Of a stretch of DNA of 41,801 nt, positions 32,638 to 39,624 are shown one piece after another. Source of the DNA: Clostridiaceae bacterium (GTDB taxonomy: Bacteria > Bacillota > Clostridia > Lachnospirales > Lachnospiraceae); NCBI GenBank assembly GCA_009911305.1, contig QXXC01000033.1:1-41801 (forward strand). Direction: 5' to 3'. Made by a program: the position numbers and the translations under genes. Each line of letters starts with the position of its first letter. Within the stretch, counting starts at the first letter, position 1. Under the pieces are notes generated by a model. That model saw only the letters and a list, made by a program, of their open reading frames with translations. It did not search any database and was not told the DNA's origin.

Positions 32638-32683
32638 CCTCCTAATATATTTAACTATAGTTAGATATGTCAGGAGGTTTTTT
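32638..32683 (+). promoter_or_regulatory. Hairpin that pairs CCTCCT with the yabP ribosome site and ends in T6
   Basis: CCTCCT (32638-32643) pairs with the ribosome site AGGAGG (32672-32677). The stem continues through ATAT/ATAT and TAAC/GTTA with one mismatch and two G-U pairs, about 16 bp. TTTTTT follows. It can be read as a terminator after rqcP, as a fold that hides the yabP ribosome site, or both. Confidence 0.6.
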
Positions 32684-32685
32684 GT

Positions 32686-32970
32686 ATGGATGAAAAGCTG
32701 AACCGGCGGCCCCACAGGCTGGAGATTCTGAACCGCGGGACAGGCGGCGTGACCGGAATTCAGGATGTGGTTTCCTTTGACGAAAACCAGATTATCCTGG
32801 ACACGGATATGGGGCTTCTGACGATCAAAGGAAAAAGCCTGCATGTGAGCCGCCTGAGCCTGGAAAAGGGAGAGGTGGATATTGAGGGGAGCTTTGACAG
32901 CTTTGCCTATTCTTCCAATGACAGCTACCGGAAATCAGGGGAATCCCTGTTTGGAAGGCTGTTTAAGTGA
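32686..32970 (+). CDS. yabP: Sporulation protein YabP
   Basis: A 94-residue protein with the compact beta-rich YabP fold: RPHRLEILNRGTGGVTGIQDVVSFDENQIILDTDMG. YabP-family proteins are made in the mother cell during sporulation in Bacilli. ATG 32686 has AGGAGG 8 nt upstream, but that site is within a predicted hairpin. It is followed after 12 bp by yabQ, the usual partner. No membrane segment is seen. Confidence 0.92.
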   Translation: MDEKLNRRPHRLEILNRGTGGVTGIQDVVSFDENQIILDTDMGLLTIKGKSLHVSRLSLEKGEVDIEGSFDSFAYSSNDSYRKSGESLFGRLFK

Positions 32971-32982
32971 GAGGGCGGCGGG

Positions 32983-33408
32983 ATGAGCGGTGCGATTTAT
33001 TATGAGACGCTTCTTCTTGCGGCGAGCCTGGCTGTAGGGATTGGCCTGATGATTGCATATGACGGGCTCCGGCTGTTCCGGGCTCTGATTCCACACGGGA
33101 CTCTGTGGACAGGCCTGGAGGACGCAGGCTATTGGCTGCTGTCAAGCGGCGCGACCTTTTTGCTGCTGTTTTACCAGAATGACGGGATTTTGCGCTGGTA
33201 TGCAATCGGCGGCGTCCTGCTGGGCATGACGGCGTATAATGTCACAGTCAGCCGGATTTACAGAAAGCTGTTGAAAAAAGCGGCAAAATATTTTACAATG
33301 AAGAAAAGAATGCGGCGCAAAAGGAGGTCTGAACGGGAGGAACGGGTAAAGCAGAAGCGGCCGGGCAGTGTGAATATGGGGCCGAATGAGAAAGGGACAG
33401 GAACCTGA
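32983..33408 (+). CDS. yabQ: Spore cortex biosynthesis protein YabQ
   Basis: A 141-residue membrane protein. Three hydrophobic segments are visible: LLLAASLAVGIGLMIAYDG (about 10-28), DAGYWLLSSGATFLLLFY (about 47-64) and WYAIGGVLLGMTAYNV (about 72-88). A strongly basic tail (MKKRMRRKRRSEREERVKQK) follows inside. YabQ is needed for spore cortex formation in B. subtilis. Order and neighbours are canonical. It ends 4 bp before the chosen divIC start. Confidence 0.9.
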   Translation: MSGAIYYETLLLAASLAVGIGLMIAYDGLRLFRALIPHGTLWTGLEDAGYWLLSSGATFLLLFYQNDGILRWYAIGGVLLGMTAYNVTVSRIYRKLLKKAAKYFTMKKRMRRKRRSEREERVKQKRPGSVNMGPNEKGTGT

Positions 33409-33412
33409 GAGC

Positions 33413-33736
33413 ATGCGGGAAAACAGAAGGATTCGTAAAAAGAAGAAAGAACGCTTGAACAACCGCATGGCACTCATGGGTGTCACACTGGTTGTGATGA
33501 GCCTGGCGGCTGCCGTACATTTGAAGGGAATAGAATTGAGGCAGAAGGATGAGGATTACCGTTACCGGGAGGAGGAGCTGGCTGCCCGGGTTGCGGCCGA
33601 GGAGGCGCGCGCCGAGGAGCTTGAAGAGTACCGCATTTATGTGCAGACCAAGGAATACATAGAAAAAGTGGCCAAGGAGAAGCTTGGCCTGGTGAATAAG
33701 GATGAGATACTGTTAAAGCCGTCGGAAAAGAAGTAA
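33413..33736 (+). CDS. divIC: Septum formation initiator family protein (DivIC/FtsB-like)
   Basis: A 107-residue bitopic protein. A very basic start (MRENRRIRKKKKER) is followed by one transmembrane helix (ALMGVTLVVMSLAAAVHL, about 20-38), a heptad coiled coil rich in Glu/Ala/Arg (about 40-80) and the family end VAKEKLGLVNKDEILLKP. DivIC pairs with FtsL in the divisome. I use ATG 33413, with AGGAAC upstream; ATG 33386 is an alternative that overlaps yabQ by 23 bp. Position before spoIIE is as in other sporulating Firmicutes. Confidence 0.88.
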   Translation: MRENRRIRKKKKERLNNRMALMGVTLVVMSLAAAVHLKGIELRQKDEDYRYREEELAARVAAEEARAEELEEYRIYVQTKEYIEKVAKEKLGLVNKDEILLKPSEKK

Positions 33737-33801
33737 GAAGGGCTAAGAAACGCAGATCGTTTCGGAATCTGTCGTTCGATTCCGGAGGGAGGTTTAATTG
33801 A

Positions 33802-33835
33802 TTTGACAAATATTTCTCTCCACCCTGTATATAAT
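33802..33835 (+). promoter_or_regulatory. Spo0A-type spoIIE promoter: 0A box over -35, 21-bp spacer
   Basis: TTGACA (33803-33808) and TATAAT (33830-33835) are perfect SigA boxes separated by 21 bp instead of 17. The -35 lies inside TTTGACAAA (33802-33810), an exact match to the reverse complement of the 0A box TTTGTCRAA. B. subtilis spoIIE and spoIIG promoters have this same long-spacer, 0A-overlapping design. Confidence 0.75.
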
Positions 33836-33864
33836 GACTCTATGCAGGTTAGGAGGGATTTTTT

Positions 33865-35277
33865 GTGCTTAGAAAGAAGAGCTTACATAGAGACATGGCG
33901 GATGTGAACGTGTACACGGCAAAGCGGCTGAAGGATATGGCCATGTCTTTAAGCGGGCTTGCGCAGGCTTTTGCGGACGAGATCGGAGGAGGCGGGCGTC
34001 TGACCAGGGACGACGGGCTGGCGGCCATGCAGACAGCCGCGGCGGCTGTGTGCGGCGAGTGCACACGGTGCAATTTATATTGCGGGAGCCGCAGGGAGGA
34101 GAGCTATTATCTGTATTATCTTCTCCGGTCGTTTGAACAGAAGGGAAAAATCGACATGGAGGACATGCCCCGGCTTTTCCGGGAGGCATGCCGGAAAAAG
34201 GATGAATATATCCTGCACTTAAACCGGAATCTGGGCAGGGCGACCATGAACCTGTCCTGGAAGAACCGCTTTCTGGAGAGCCGGGACACGGTGATTGTGC
34301 AGTTTCGGGAGCTGGCGGCGATTCTGGAGGAATTTTCGGGGCAGATGGAGCATGCCACGGATATCACGGGGACATGGGAGGAGTCGATCCGGTATCTGTT
34401 CCGCCGCTGCCATATCAGGGTGGAGAACCTCCTGATCCTGGAGTACGAGAATGAGCAGAAGGAGGCCTTCCTGACGCTGCGCAGCGTGAACGGGAGGTGC
34501 ATGACCGCGCGGGACGCCGCCGGCCTGGTGGGAAGGGCGACAGACGGCAGCCGGTGGACGCCGGCCAGGGACAGTAAGAATATCATTACCAGAAATTCAG
34601 CCACCTTCCGCTTTGTGGAGGAAGGGAAGTACAGGATGCTGCACGGGGTGGCGAAGGCGGCAAAGGGCGGGGAGCTGGTGTCAGGCGATAATTTTACCTT
34701 TCATGAGGGCCTGCCCCGCCAGGTGATCATGAGCCTTTCGGACGGGATGGGGAGCGGGATGCTGGCCAGCGAGGACAGCGGCAAGGTGGTGGAGCTGACG
34801 GAACAGCTCCTGGAAACCGGGTTTTCAGCCCGCTCGGCGCTTAAGCTTGTAAATACCGTGCTTTTGCTGGCCGGGACCGAGCAGAATCCGGCCACCCTGG
34901 ATCTGTGCTGCGTGGATCTGTACACGGGCGTGATGGAGGCCATGAAGCTGGGGGCGGTTCCCACCTTTGTCCTGTGCCGCGACGGGGTTGAGATCATGGA
35001 GTCAGGCAATCTCCCCATGGGTGTGCTCAAATGCGTGGAGCCGACGCTTTTGTCCAGGAAGCTGTGGGATAATGACCGGATCATCATGGTCAGCGACGGC
35101 ATACTGGAGGCGCTGCCGGGGGAGAATAAGGAGGAAACGCTGAAGGAGTTTCTGGAGGGATCCGGAAACGGGAATCCGCAGGAGATGGCGGATCGGATCC
35201 TGGACTTTGCCGCTTCCTTCCAGGACAGGCCGGGGGACGATATGACCGTGCTTGTGGGCGGTATTTTTGAGAGATAA
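33865..35277 (+). CDS. spoIIE: Stage II sporulation protein E-like phosphatase without membrane domain
   Basis: A 470-residue protein. GTG 33865 follows AGGAGGG by 7 nt. Residues 1-230 match the central part of SpoIIE, with a helical start (RLKDMAMSLSGLAQAF) and the Cys cluster CGECTRCNLYC near 72-82. Residues about 245-468 are the PP2C-type phosphatase: MSLSDGMGSGMLASEDSGKVVEL, LKLGAVPTFVLCRDG, IIMVSDGILEAL and GDDMTVLV hold the metal aspartates. SpoIIE dephosphorylates SpoIIAA to free sigma-F in the forespore. B. subtilis SpoIIE is about 827 residues with ten N-terminal membrane helices; none is present here, nor in the bases upstream. Promoter and position between divIC and tilS fit SpoIIE. 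Confidence 0.85.
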   Translation: MLRKKSLHRDMADVNVYTAKRLKDMAMSLSGLAQAFADEIGGGGRLTRDDGLAAMQTAAAAVCGECTRCNLYCGSRREESYYLYYLLRSFEQKGKIDMEDMPRLFREACRKKDEYILHLNRNLGRATMNLSWKNRFLESRDTVIVQFRELAAILEEFSGQMEHATDITGTWEESIRYLFRRCHIRVENLLILEYENEQKEAFLTLRSVNGRCMTARDAAGLVGRATDGSRWTPARDSKNIITRNSATFRFVEEGKYRMLHGVAKAAKGGELVSGDNFTFHEGLPRQVIMSLSDGMGSGMLASEDSGKVVELTEQLLETGFSARSALKLVNTVLLLAGTEQNPATLDLCCVDLYTGVMEAMKLGAVPTFVLCRDGVEIMESGNLPMGVLKCVEPTLLSRKLWDNDRIIMVSDGILEALPGENKEETLKEFLEGSGNGNPQEMADRILDFAASFQDRPGDDMTVLVGGIFER

Positions 35278-35335
35278 ACGGTTTCAGGGGCTTTGACGGA
35301 TACATAAGTGTCCGGCTGCGGGTATTCAGAAAAAG

Positions 35336-36829
35336 ATGGGAATGGAAATGACGAAAGACGATCGTGGAGTGAAATCGGAACATATGTTACAGGGATACGC
35401 CTTTCAAAGGCAGACGCTTGATTATATGCGGGAGAATCAGATGACTGCTCCGGGGGACGGGGTAGTGGCGGGCCTTTCAGGCGGGGCGGATTCTGTATGT
35501 CTGCTGATCCTGCTGCACAGCCTGGAGGAAACACTGGGAATCCGTCTCAGGGCGGTTCACGTGCATCACGGCATCCGGGGCAGCGAGGCGGATCGGGATG
35601 CGTCTTTTTGCGCGCGGCTGTGTGAGAAGCTTCGGATCCCCTGCCGCGTGGCGCGGATTGACGCGCCGCGCGAGGCGTCAGAGAAGGGCGTTTCCCTGGA
35701 GGAGGCGGGCAGGATGGCCAGATACCGTATCTTTGAGGAGGAAGCCCGGGAGTGGGAGACAAAAGCGCCGGGGGATGAAGGACAGGCAGCGGGAACAGGG
35801 GCCTGCCTGCGCGCGCGCATTGCCACGGCCCATCACGCCGATGACAATGCGGAGACGATTCTCCACAACCTTCTGCGCGGGAGCGGTTTAAAGGGGCTCG
35901 GCGGCATTGAGCCTGCGAGGGGGCGCGTGATCCGGCCTCTTTTGTGGGCAAAGAGCGGGGCAATCCGGGAATTCCTTTCGGAACAGGGGATTTCCTGGGT
36001 GGAAGACTCCAGCAACCGGGAGAATATCTACACGCGCAACTGTCTGCGCAACGAAATCCTGCCTCTGATGGAGGAGCGGATCAACACAGCGGCCATTCCC
36101 CATATCCTGCAGGCGGGGAAGCGGATCCGGCAGGCGGACGCCTATTTTGAAAAGCAGGCGGATGAGTGGCTGGCGGCCCGCGCCGGGAGAGGCGACAGTG
36201 CCGCAGGAGACGGTATTTCCATAAAGGAGCTCATGGAGTGCGAGGAAATCCGCAGGGGCTATATTATACGCGGGCTGCTGCGGCTTGCAGGCTGCCCGCT
36301 GAAGGATCTGACAGCCCGCCATATTGAGGATATCCTGTCTCTGGCAGACCGGGGGACAGGGAAGACGGCGGCGCTGCCGAACGGTTTTCTGGCTCAGACG
36401 GAGTATGGGCGGCTGTGCATCAGGCGGCGGGAGACGGCCCGGCGCGGTACGGATTTTGCAGCGGATGCGGACGGGGAAATCCGGCCGGCTATCTGCCTGG
36501 AGGTTTTCCCGTGTAAAAATCCGGTTGATTTTCCGAAAAACCAGTATACGAAATGGTTTGATTATGATAAAATAAAGGATACGTTATCTGTCAGATTCCG
36601 CTGTCCGGGCGATTATTTTATGCTGCCCTCCGGAGGAAGGAAGACGGTCAAGTCTTTTATGATTGATGAGAAGATTCCGCGGGAGCAGCGGGAGAGGACG
36701 CTTCTCCTGGCTGACGGAAGTCATATTTTATGGATTGTGGGCCATCGGATCAGTGAATACTATAAGATAACAGGGGAAACGAAAACCATTTTACAGGCGA
36801 GATTAGACGGAGGAGAAAGCAGTGGCTGA
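35336..36829 (+). CDS. tilS: tRNA(Ile)-lysidine synthetase TilS
   Basis: A 497-residue enzyme that turns C34 of tRNA-Ile(CAU) into lysidine using ATP and lysine. The PP-loop SGGADS is at about residues 48-53 (VVAGLSGGADSVCLL), followed by VHVHHGIRGSEADRD, ATAHHADDNAETILHNLLRGSGLKGL and DSSNRENIYTRNCLRNEILP. A TilS C-terminal domain ends the protein (KTVKSFMIDEKIPREQRERTLLL). The start is uncertain: ATG 35336, 35342 and 35348 are in frame and none has a strong ribosome site. It overlaps hpt by 8 bp. Essential housekeeping gene in the usual cluster. Confidence 0.95.
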   Translation: MGMEMTKDDRGVKSEHMLQGYAFQRQTLDYMRENQMTAPGDGVVAGLSGGADSVCLLILLHSLEETLGIRLRAVHVHHGIRGSEADRDASFCARLCEKLRIPCRVARIDAPREASEKGVSLEEAGRMARYRIFEEEAREWETKAPGDEGQAAGTGACLRARIATAHHADDNAETILHNLLRGSGLKGLGGIEPARGRVIRPLLWAKSGAIREFLSEQGISWVEDSSNRENIYTRNCLRNEILPLMEERINTAAIPHILQAGKRIRQADAYFEKQADEWLAARAGRGDSAAGDGISIKELMECEEIRRGYIIRGLLRLAGCPLKDLTARHIEDILSLADRGTGKTAALPNGFLAQTEYGRLCIRRRETARRGTDFAADADGEIRPAICLEVFPCKNPVDFPKNQYTKWFDYDKIKDTLSVRFRCPGDYFMLPSGGRKTVKSFMIDEKIPREQRERTLLLADGSHILWIVGHRISEYYKITGETKTILQARLDGGESSG

Positions 36830-37346
36830 TAAGATTAAGGTATTGCTGACCGAGGAAGAGGTGACGCGGCGGATCAGTGAGGTGGCGGCAGAGATAAGCA
36901 GGGACTATGCCGGGCGGCACGTCCATCTGCTGTGTGTTCTGAAGGGCGGCGTGTTCTTCACCTGCGAGCTGGCAAAACGGCTGGATTTGTCGGTTTCCCT
37001 GGACTTTATGTCGGTTTCCAGCTATGGCTCCGGCACGCAGTCCAGCGGCGCGGTGCGGATTATCAAGGATCTGGACGAGCCTCTGGAGGGCAAGGATGTC
37101 ATTATTGTGGAGGACATCATTGATTCCGGGCGGACGCTGTCATATCTGATAGAGATTTTAAACAAAAGGAATCCGAAGAGCATCGAGCTGTGCACGCTGC
37201 TTGACAAGCCGGAGCGCAGAGTCAGGAAAGAGGTGGAGGTAAAATATACCTGTTTCACGATCCCGGATGAGTTTGTGGTCGGCTATGGGCTGGATTACGA
37301 TCAGAAATACAGGAATCTGCCGTATATCGGCGTAGTGGAGGTATAG
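36822..37346 (+). CDS. hpt: Hypoxanthine phosphoribosyltransferase
   Basis: A 174-residue purine salvage enzyme that joins hypoxanthine or guanine to PRPP. The PRPP loop VIIVEDIIDSGRTLSYL and the earlier VLKGGVFFTCELAKRL are diagnostic, with FVVGYGLDYDQKYRNLPYIGVV at the end. GTG 36822 has GGAGGAG 6 nt upstream, inside tilS. The tilS-hpt-ftsH order is conserved in Firmicutes. Length is normal. Confidence 0.96.
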   Translation: MADKIKVLLTEEEVTRRISEVAAEISRDYAGRHVHLLCVLKGGVFFTCELAKRLDLSVSLDFMSVSSYGSGTQSSGAVRIIKDLDEPLEGKDVIIVEDIIDSGRTLSYLIEILNKRNPKSIELCTLLDKPERRVRKEVEVKYTCFTIPDEFVVGYGLDYDQKYRNLPYIGVVEV

Positions 37347-37403
37347 CAGTTTTGCGTGTCAGTACACGACCGGCTGTTACGAAGTATTGAAGGAGGAAGT
37401 CAG

Positions 37404-39221
37404 TTGAGGCAGAGACAGTCATTCGGAGGGGGGCTGGGGCTACTAATCCTGGCCCTGCTCCTCTTTATGCTATTTACATCGCGCAATCAGGGCGTGAGCC
37501 AGGATGCCCATTTAAGCTTTCCTGAGTTTATGGTTTACCTTGAAAACGGCGCGATTGCAGGGGCGAGGCTGAGCCCGAACCGGGAGATTCCCACAGGCGA
37601 GGTGGAGATTTATATGAGTACGGGGGAGCGGGAGAGCTTCCATGTGCTGGATATCAGGGAAGTGGAGATGGCGCTGCGCGAGGCGGGAATCAGCTATAGT
37701 ACAGAAGGGATTGTGCAGGAGAATTATTTCCTGTCGCTGATTCTTCCGATCGCCCTGTCGGCCGGAGTCCTGATCTTTTTGTTCCTCTTCATGAATGCGC
37801 GCTCCGGAAACGGCGCCAATACGAGGATGATGAATTTCGGGAGAAGCCGCGCGAGGCTGAGCCGGTCCAGCGATGTGGACTTTAAGAGTGTGGCGGGCCT
37901 TCAGGAGGAAAAAGAGGAGCTGAAGGAGATTGTGGATTTCCTGAAGAATCCTCAGAAGTACACAGGCGTTGGGGCCAGGATCCCCAAGGGCGTGCTTCTG
38001 GTGGGCCCTCCCGGCACAGGTAAGACCATGCTTGCCAGGGCCGTGGCCGGGGAGGCGGGGGCGCCGTTTCTCTTTATTTCAGGCTCTGATTTTGTGGAAA
38101 TGTTTGTCGGCGTCGGGGCGTCCCGCGTCCGCGATCTGTTCGAGGATGCAAAAAAGAACGCGCCCTGTATCGTATTTATCGATGAGATCGACGCTGTGGC
38201 GCGCCAGAGGGGAACCGGTATGGGCGGCAGCCACGACGAGCGTGAGCAGACCTTAAACCAGCTTCTGGTGGAGATGGACGGCTTCAGCTCCAATGAAGGG
38301 ATAATCGTCATGGCTGCGACGAACCGCGTCGATATCCTGGATCCCGCCATCCTGCGCCCGGGCCGTTTTGACCGCAAGGTGGCGGTGGGAAAGCCGGATG
38401 TAAAAGGGCGCGAGGAGATTCTGGGCGTGCACACAAAGCAGAAGCCGCTGGGAGACGATGTGGATCTGCACCGGGTGGCCCAGACCACATCCGGCTTTAC
38501 CGGGGCGGATCTGGAGAACCTGATGAATGAGTCCGCGATCAATGCGGCCCGGGCAGGGAGAAAATTCCTGGTGCAGGGCGATATCGAGAAGGCATTTATT
38601 AAGGTGGGAATCGGTACGGAAAAGCGCAGCCGGGTTGTTACGGAAAAGGATAAGCGGATCACGGCCTACCATGAGGCGGGCCACGCGATCCTGTTCCATG
38701 TCCTCCCGGATGTGGGACCGGTGCACACGGTATCCATCATCCCCACCGGCATGGGGGCCGGGTACACGATGCCGCTGCCGGAGCGGGAGGATACGCACAT
38801 GACAAGAGGCAGGATGCTTCAGAATATCATGGTATCCCTGGGCGGCCGTATTGCAGAGGAGATTATTTTTGACGATATCACCACCGGCGCGTCACAGGAT
38901 ATCAAGCAGGCGACGGCTGTCGCCAGGGCCATGGTGACGGAGTATGGGATGTCGGATCGGATCGGCATGATCAACTACGGCAGCGGCGACAATGAAGTAT
39001 TTATCGGCCGTGATCTGGCTCAGGCCAGGAGCTACGGCGAGCAGGTGGCCGGCGCGATTGACAGTGAAATCAAGCGGATCATTGACGAATGCCACGAAAA
39101 GGCAAAGGAGATTATCTTAAAGCATGAGGACGTGCTTCATTCGTGCAGCAGCCTGCTGATGGAAAAGGAAAAGATAGGCAGAGAGGAATTTGAGGCATTG
39201 TTTGTGCAGGATAACGGGTGA
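37404..39221 (+). CDS. ftsH: ATP-dependent zinc metalloprotease FtsH
   Basis: A 605-residue membrane AAA+ protease. TM1 ([14 protein letters not shown]) lies near residues 8-24 and TM2 ([19 protein letters not shown]) near 112-132, with a periplasm-side domain between. The AAA module has Walker A GPPGTGKT (Lys207), Walker [11 protein letters not shown] and the second region of homology. The zinc protease site is HEAGH (His423, Glu424, His427). It degrades misassembled membrane proteins and short-lived regulators. I choose TTG 37404, with AAGGAGG 7 nt upstream; GTG 37356 would add 16 residues and lacks a well-placed site. Confidence 0.95.
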   Translation: MRQRQSFGGGLGLLILALLLFMLFTSRNQGVSQDAHLSFPEFMVYLENGAIAGARLSPNREIPTGEVEIYMSTGERESFHVLDIREVEMALREAGISYSTEGIVQENYFLSLILPIALSAGVLIFLFLFMNARSGNGANTRMMNFGRSRARLSRSSDVDFKSVAGLQEEKEELKEIVDFLKNPQKYTGVGARIPKGVLLVGPPGTGKTMLARAVAGEAGAPFLFISGSDFVEMFVGVGASRVRDLFEDAKKNAPCIVFIDEIDAVARQRGTGMGGSHDEREQTLNQLLVEMDGFSSNEGIIVMAATNRVDILDPAILRPGRFDRKVAVGKPDVKGREEILGVHTKQKPLGDDVDLHRVAQTTSGFTGADLENLMNESAINAARAGRKFLVQGDIEKAFIKVGIGTEKRSRVVTEKDKRITAYHEAGHAILFHVLPDVGPVHTVSIIPTGMGAGYTMPLPEREDTHMTRGRMLQNIMVSLGGRIAEEIIFDDITTGASQDIKQATAVARAMVTEYGMSDRIGMINYGSGDNEVFIGRDLAQARSYGEQVAGAIDSEIKRIIDECHEKAKEIILKHEDVLHSCSSLLMEKEKIGREEFEALFVQDNG

Positions 39222-39318
39222 TATGGCGGGGGCCCCGAAAGGCCATATCCGAATTTGCACAAAAACAGACCTGAAATTCACGGATGTTTGTGCAGACTTT
39301 TTCTGCGCTCTGTGCTAT

Positions 39319-39422
39319 TATAATAGACGTAACCCCCCCCAATACATTATATAGTTTTTGCTACACCCCATAAAAACGAGATACCTTCTCCTAAAAAGGC
39401 CAGCTACCCCGCTGGCCTTTTT
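39319..39422 (+). ncRNA. Candidate small RNA upstream of the ftsH-GH13 terminator
   Basis: A perfect TATAAT at 39319-39324 would start transcription near 39331, and a strong terminator ends at 39422, giving an RNA of about 90 nt with no coding frame. No good -35 is visible (GACTTT at 18 bp is the nearest). It is equally possible that the terminator simply serves ftsH. Confidence 0.3.
39393..39422 (+). terminator. Strong rho-independent terminator
   Basis: AAAAAGGCCAGC pairs with GCTGGCCTTTTT around a 6-nt loop. With A and T tracts on both sides it can act on either strand. It closes the ftsH transcription unit. Confidence 0.92.
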
Positions 39423-39553
39423 ACTTGGGAGGATTTCCTGAGGAGCTGGCCGCGGCCGGGTGCGGGAAGGCGGAATCATGTTGTAATGTCTGCCCGGTTC
39501 AGCCCTGAAATAGAATCGGTTTTGTAAGAATTCAATAAAATTATAAAATCCGG

Positions 39554-39582
39554 TTGTATATTTGCCAGAGAGTCGTTAGAAT
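39554..39582 (+). promoter_or_regulatory. SigA-type promoter of the GH13 gene
   Basis: TTGTAT (39554-39559), 17-bp spacer, TAGAAT (39577-39582), about 43 nt ahead of ATG 39625. Confidence 0.6.
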
Positions 39583-39624
39583 ATGTATCAGTGACAAAAA
39601 GACTTAAAAGGAACGAAATGATTT

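Larger units (their letters stand above)
39222..39624 (+). other. 403-bp gap between ftsH and the GH13 gene
   Basis: No open frame worth calling. It holds an inverted repeat TGCACAAA / TTTGTGCA (about 39257-39294), a TATAAT at 39319-39324, a C8 run (39333-39340), a strong terminator (39393-39422) and the GH13 promoter (39554-39582). Confidence 0.6.

Noticed and set aside
33763..33784. CGGAATC/GATTCCG hairpin after divIC as a terminator
   Set aside because: The 7-bp stem has no T tract; it lies just ahead of the spoIIE promoter but the evidence is too weak to call.
34701..35534. Minus-strand frame opposite spoIIE and tilS
   Set aside because: Ser/Pro-rich antisense shadow across two real genes.
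39333..39340. C8 run as a phase-variation site
   Set aside because: Intergenic and downstream of the candidate -10; no gene frame depends on its length.
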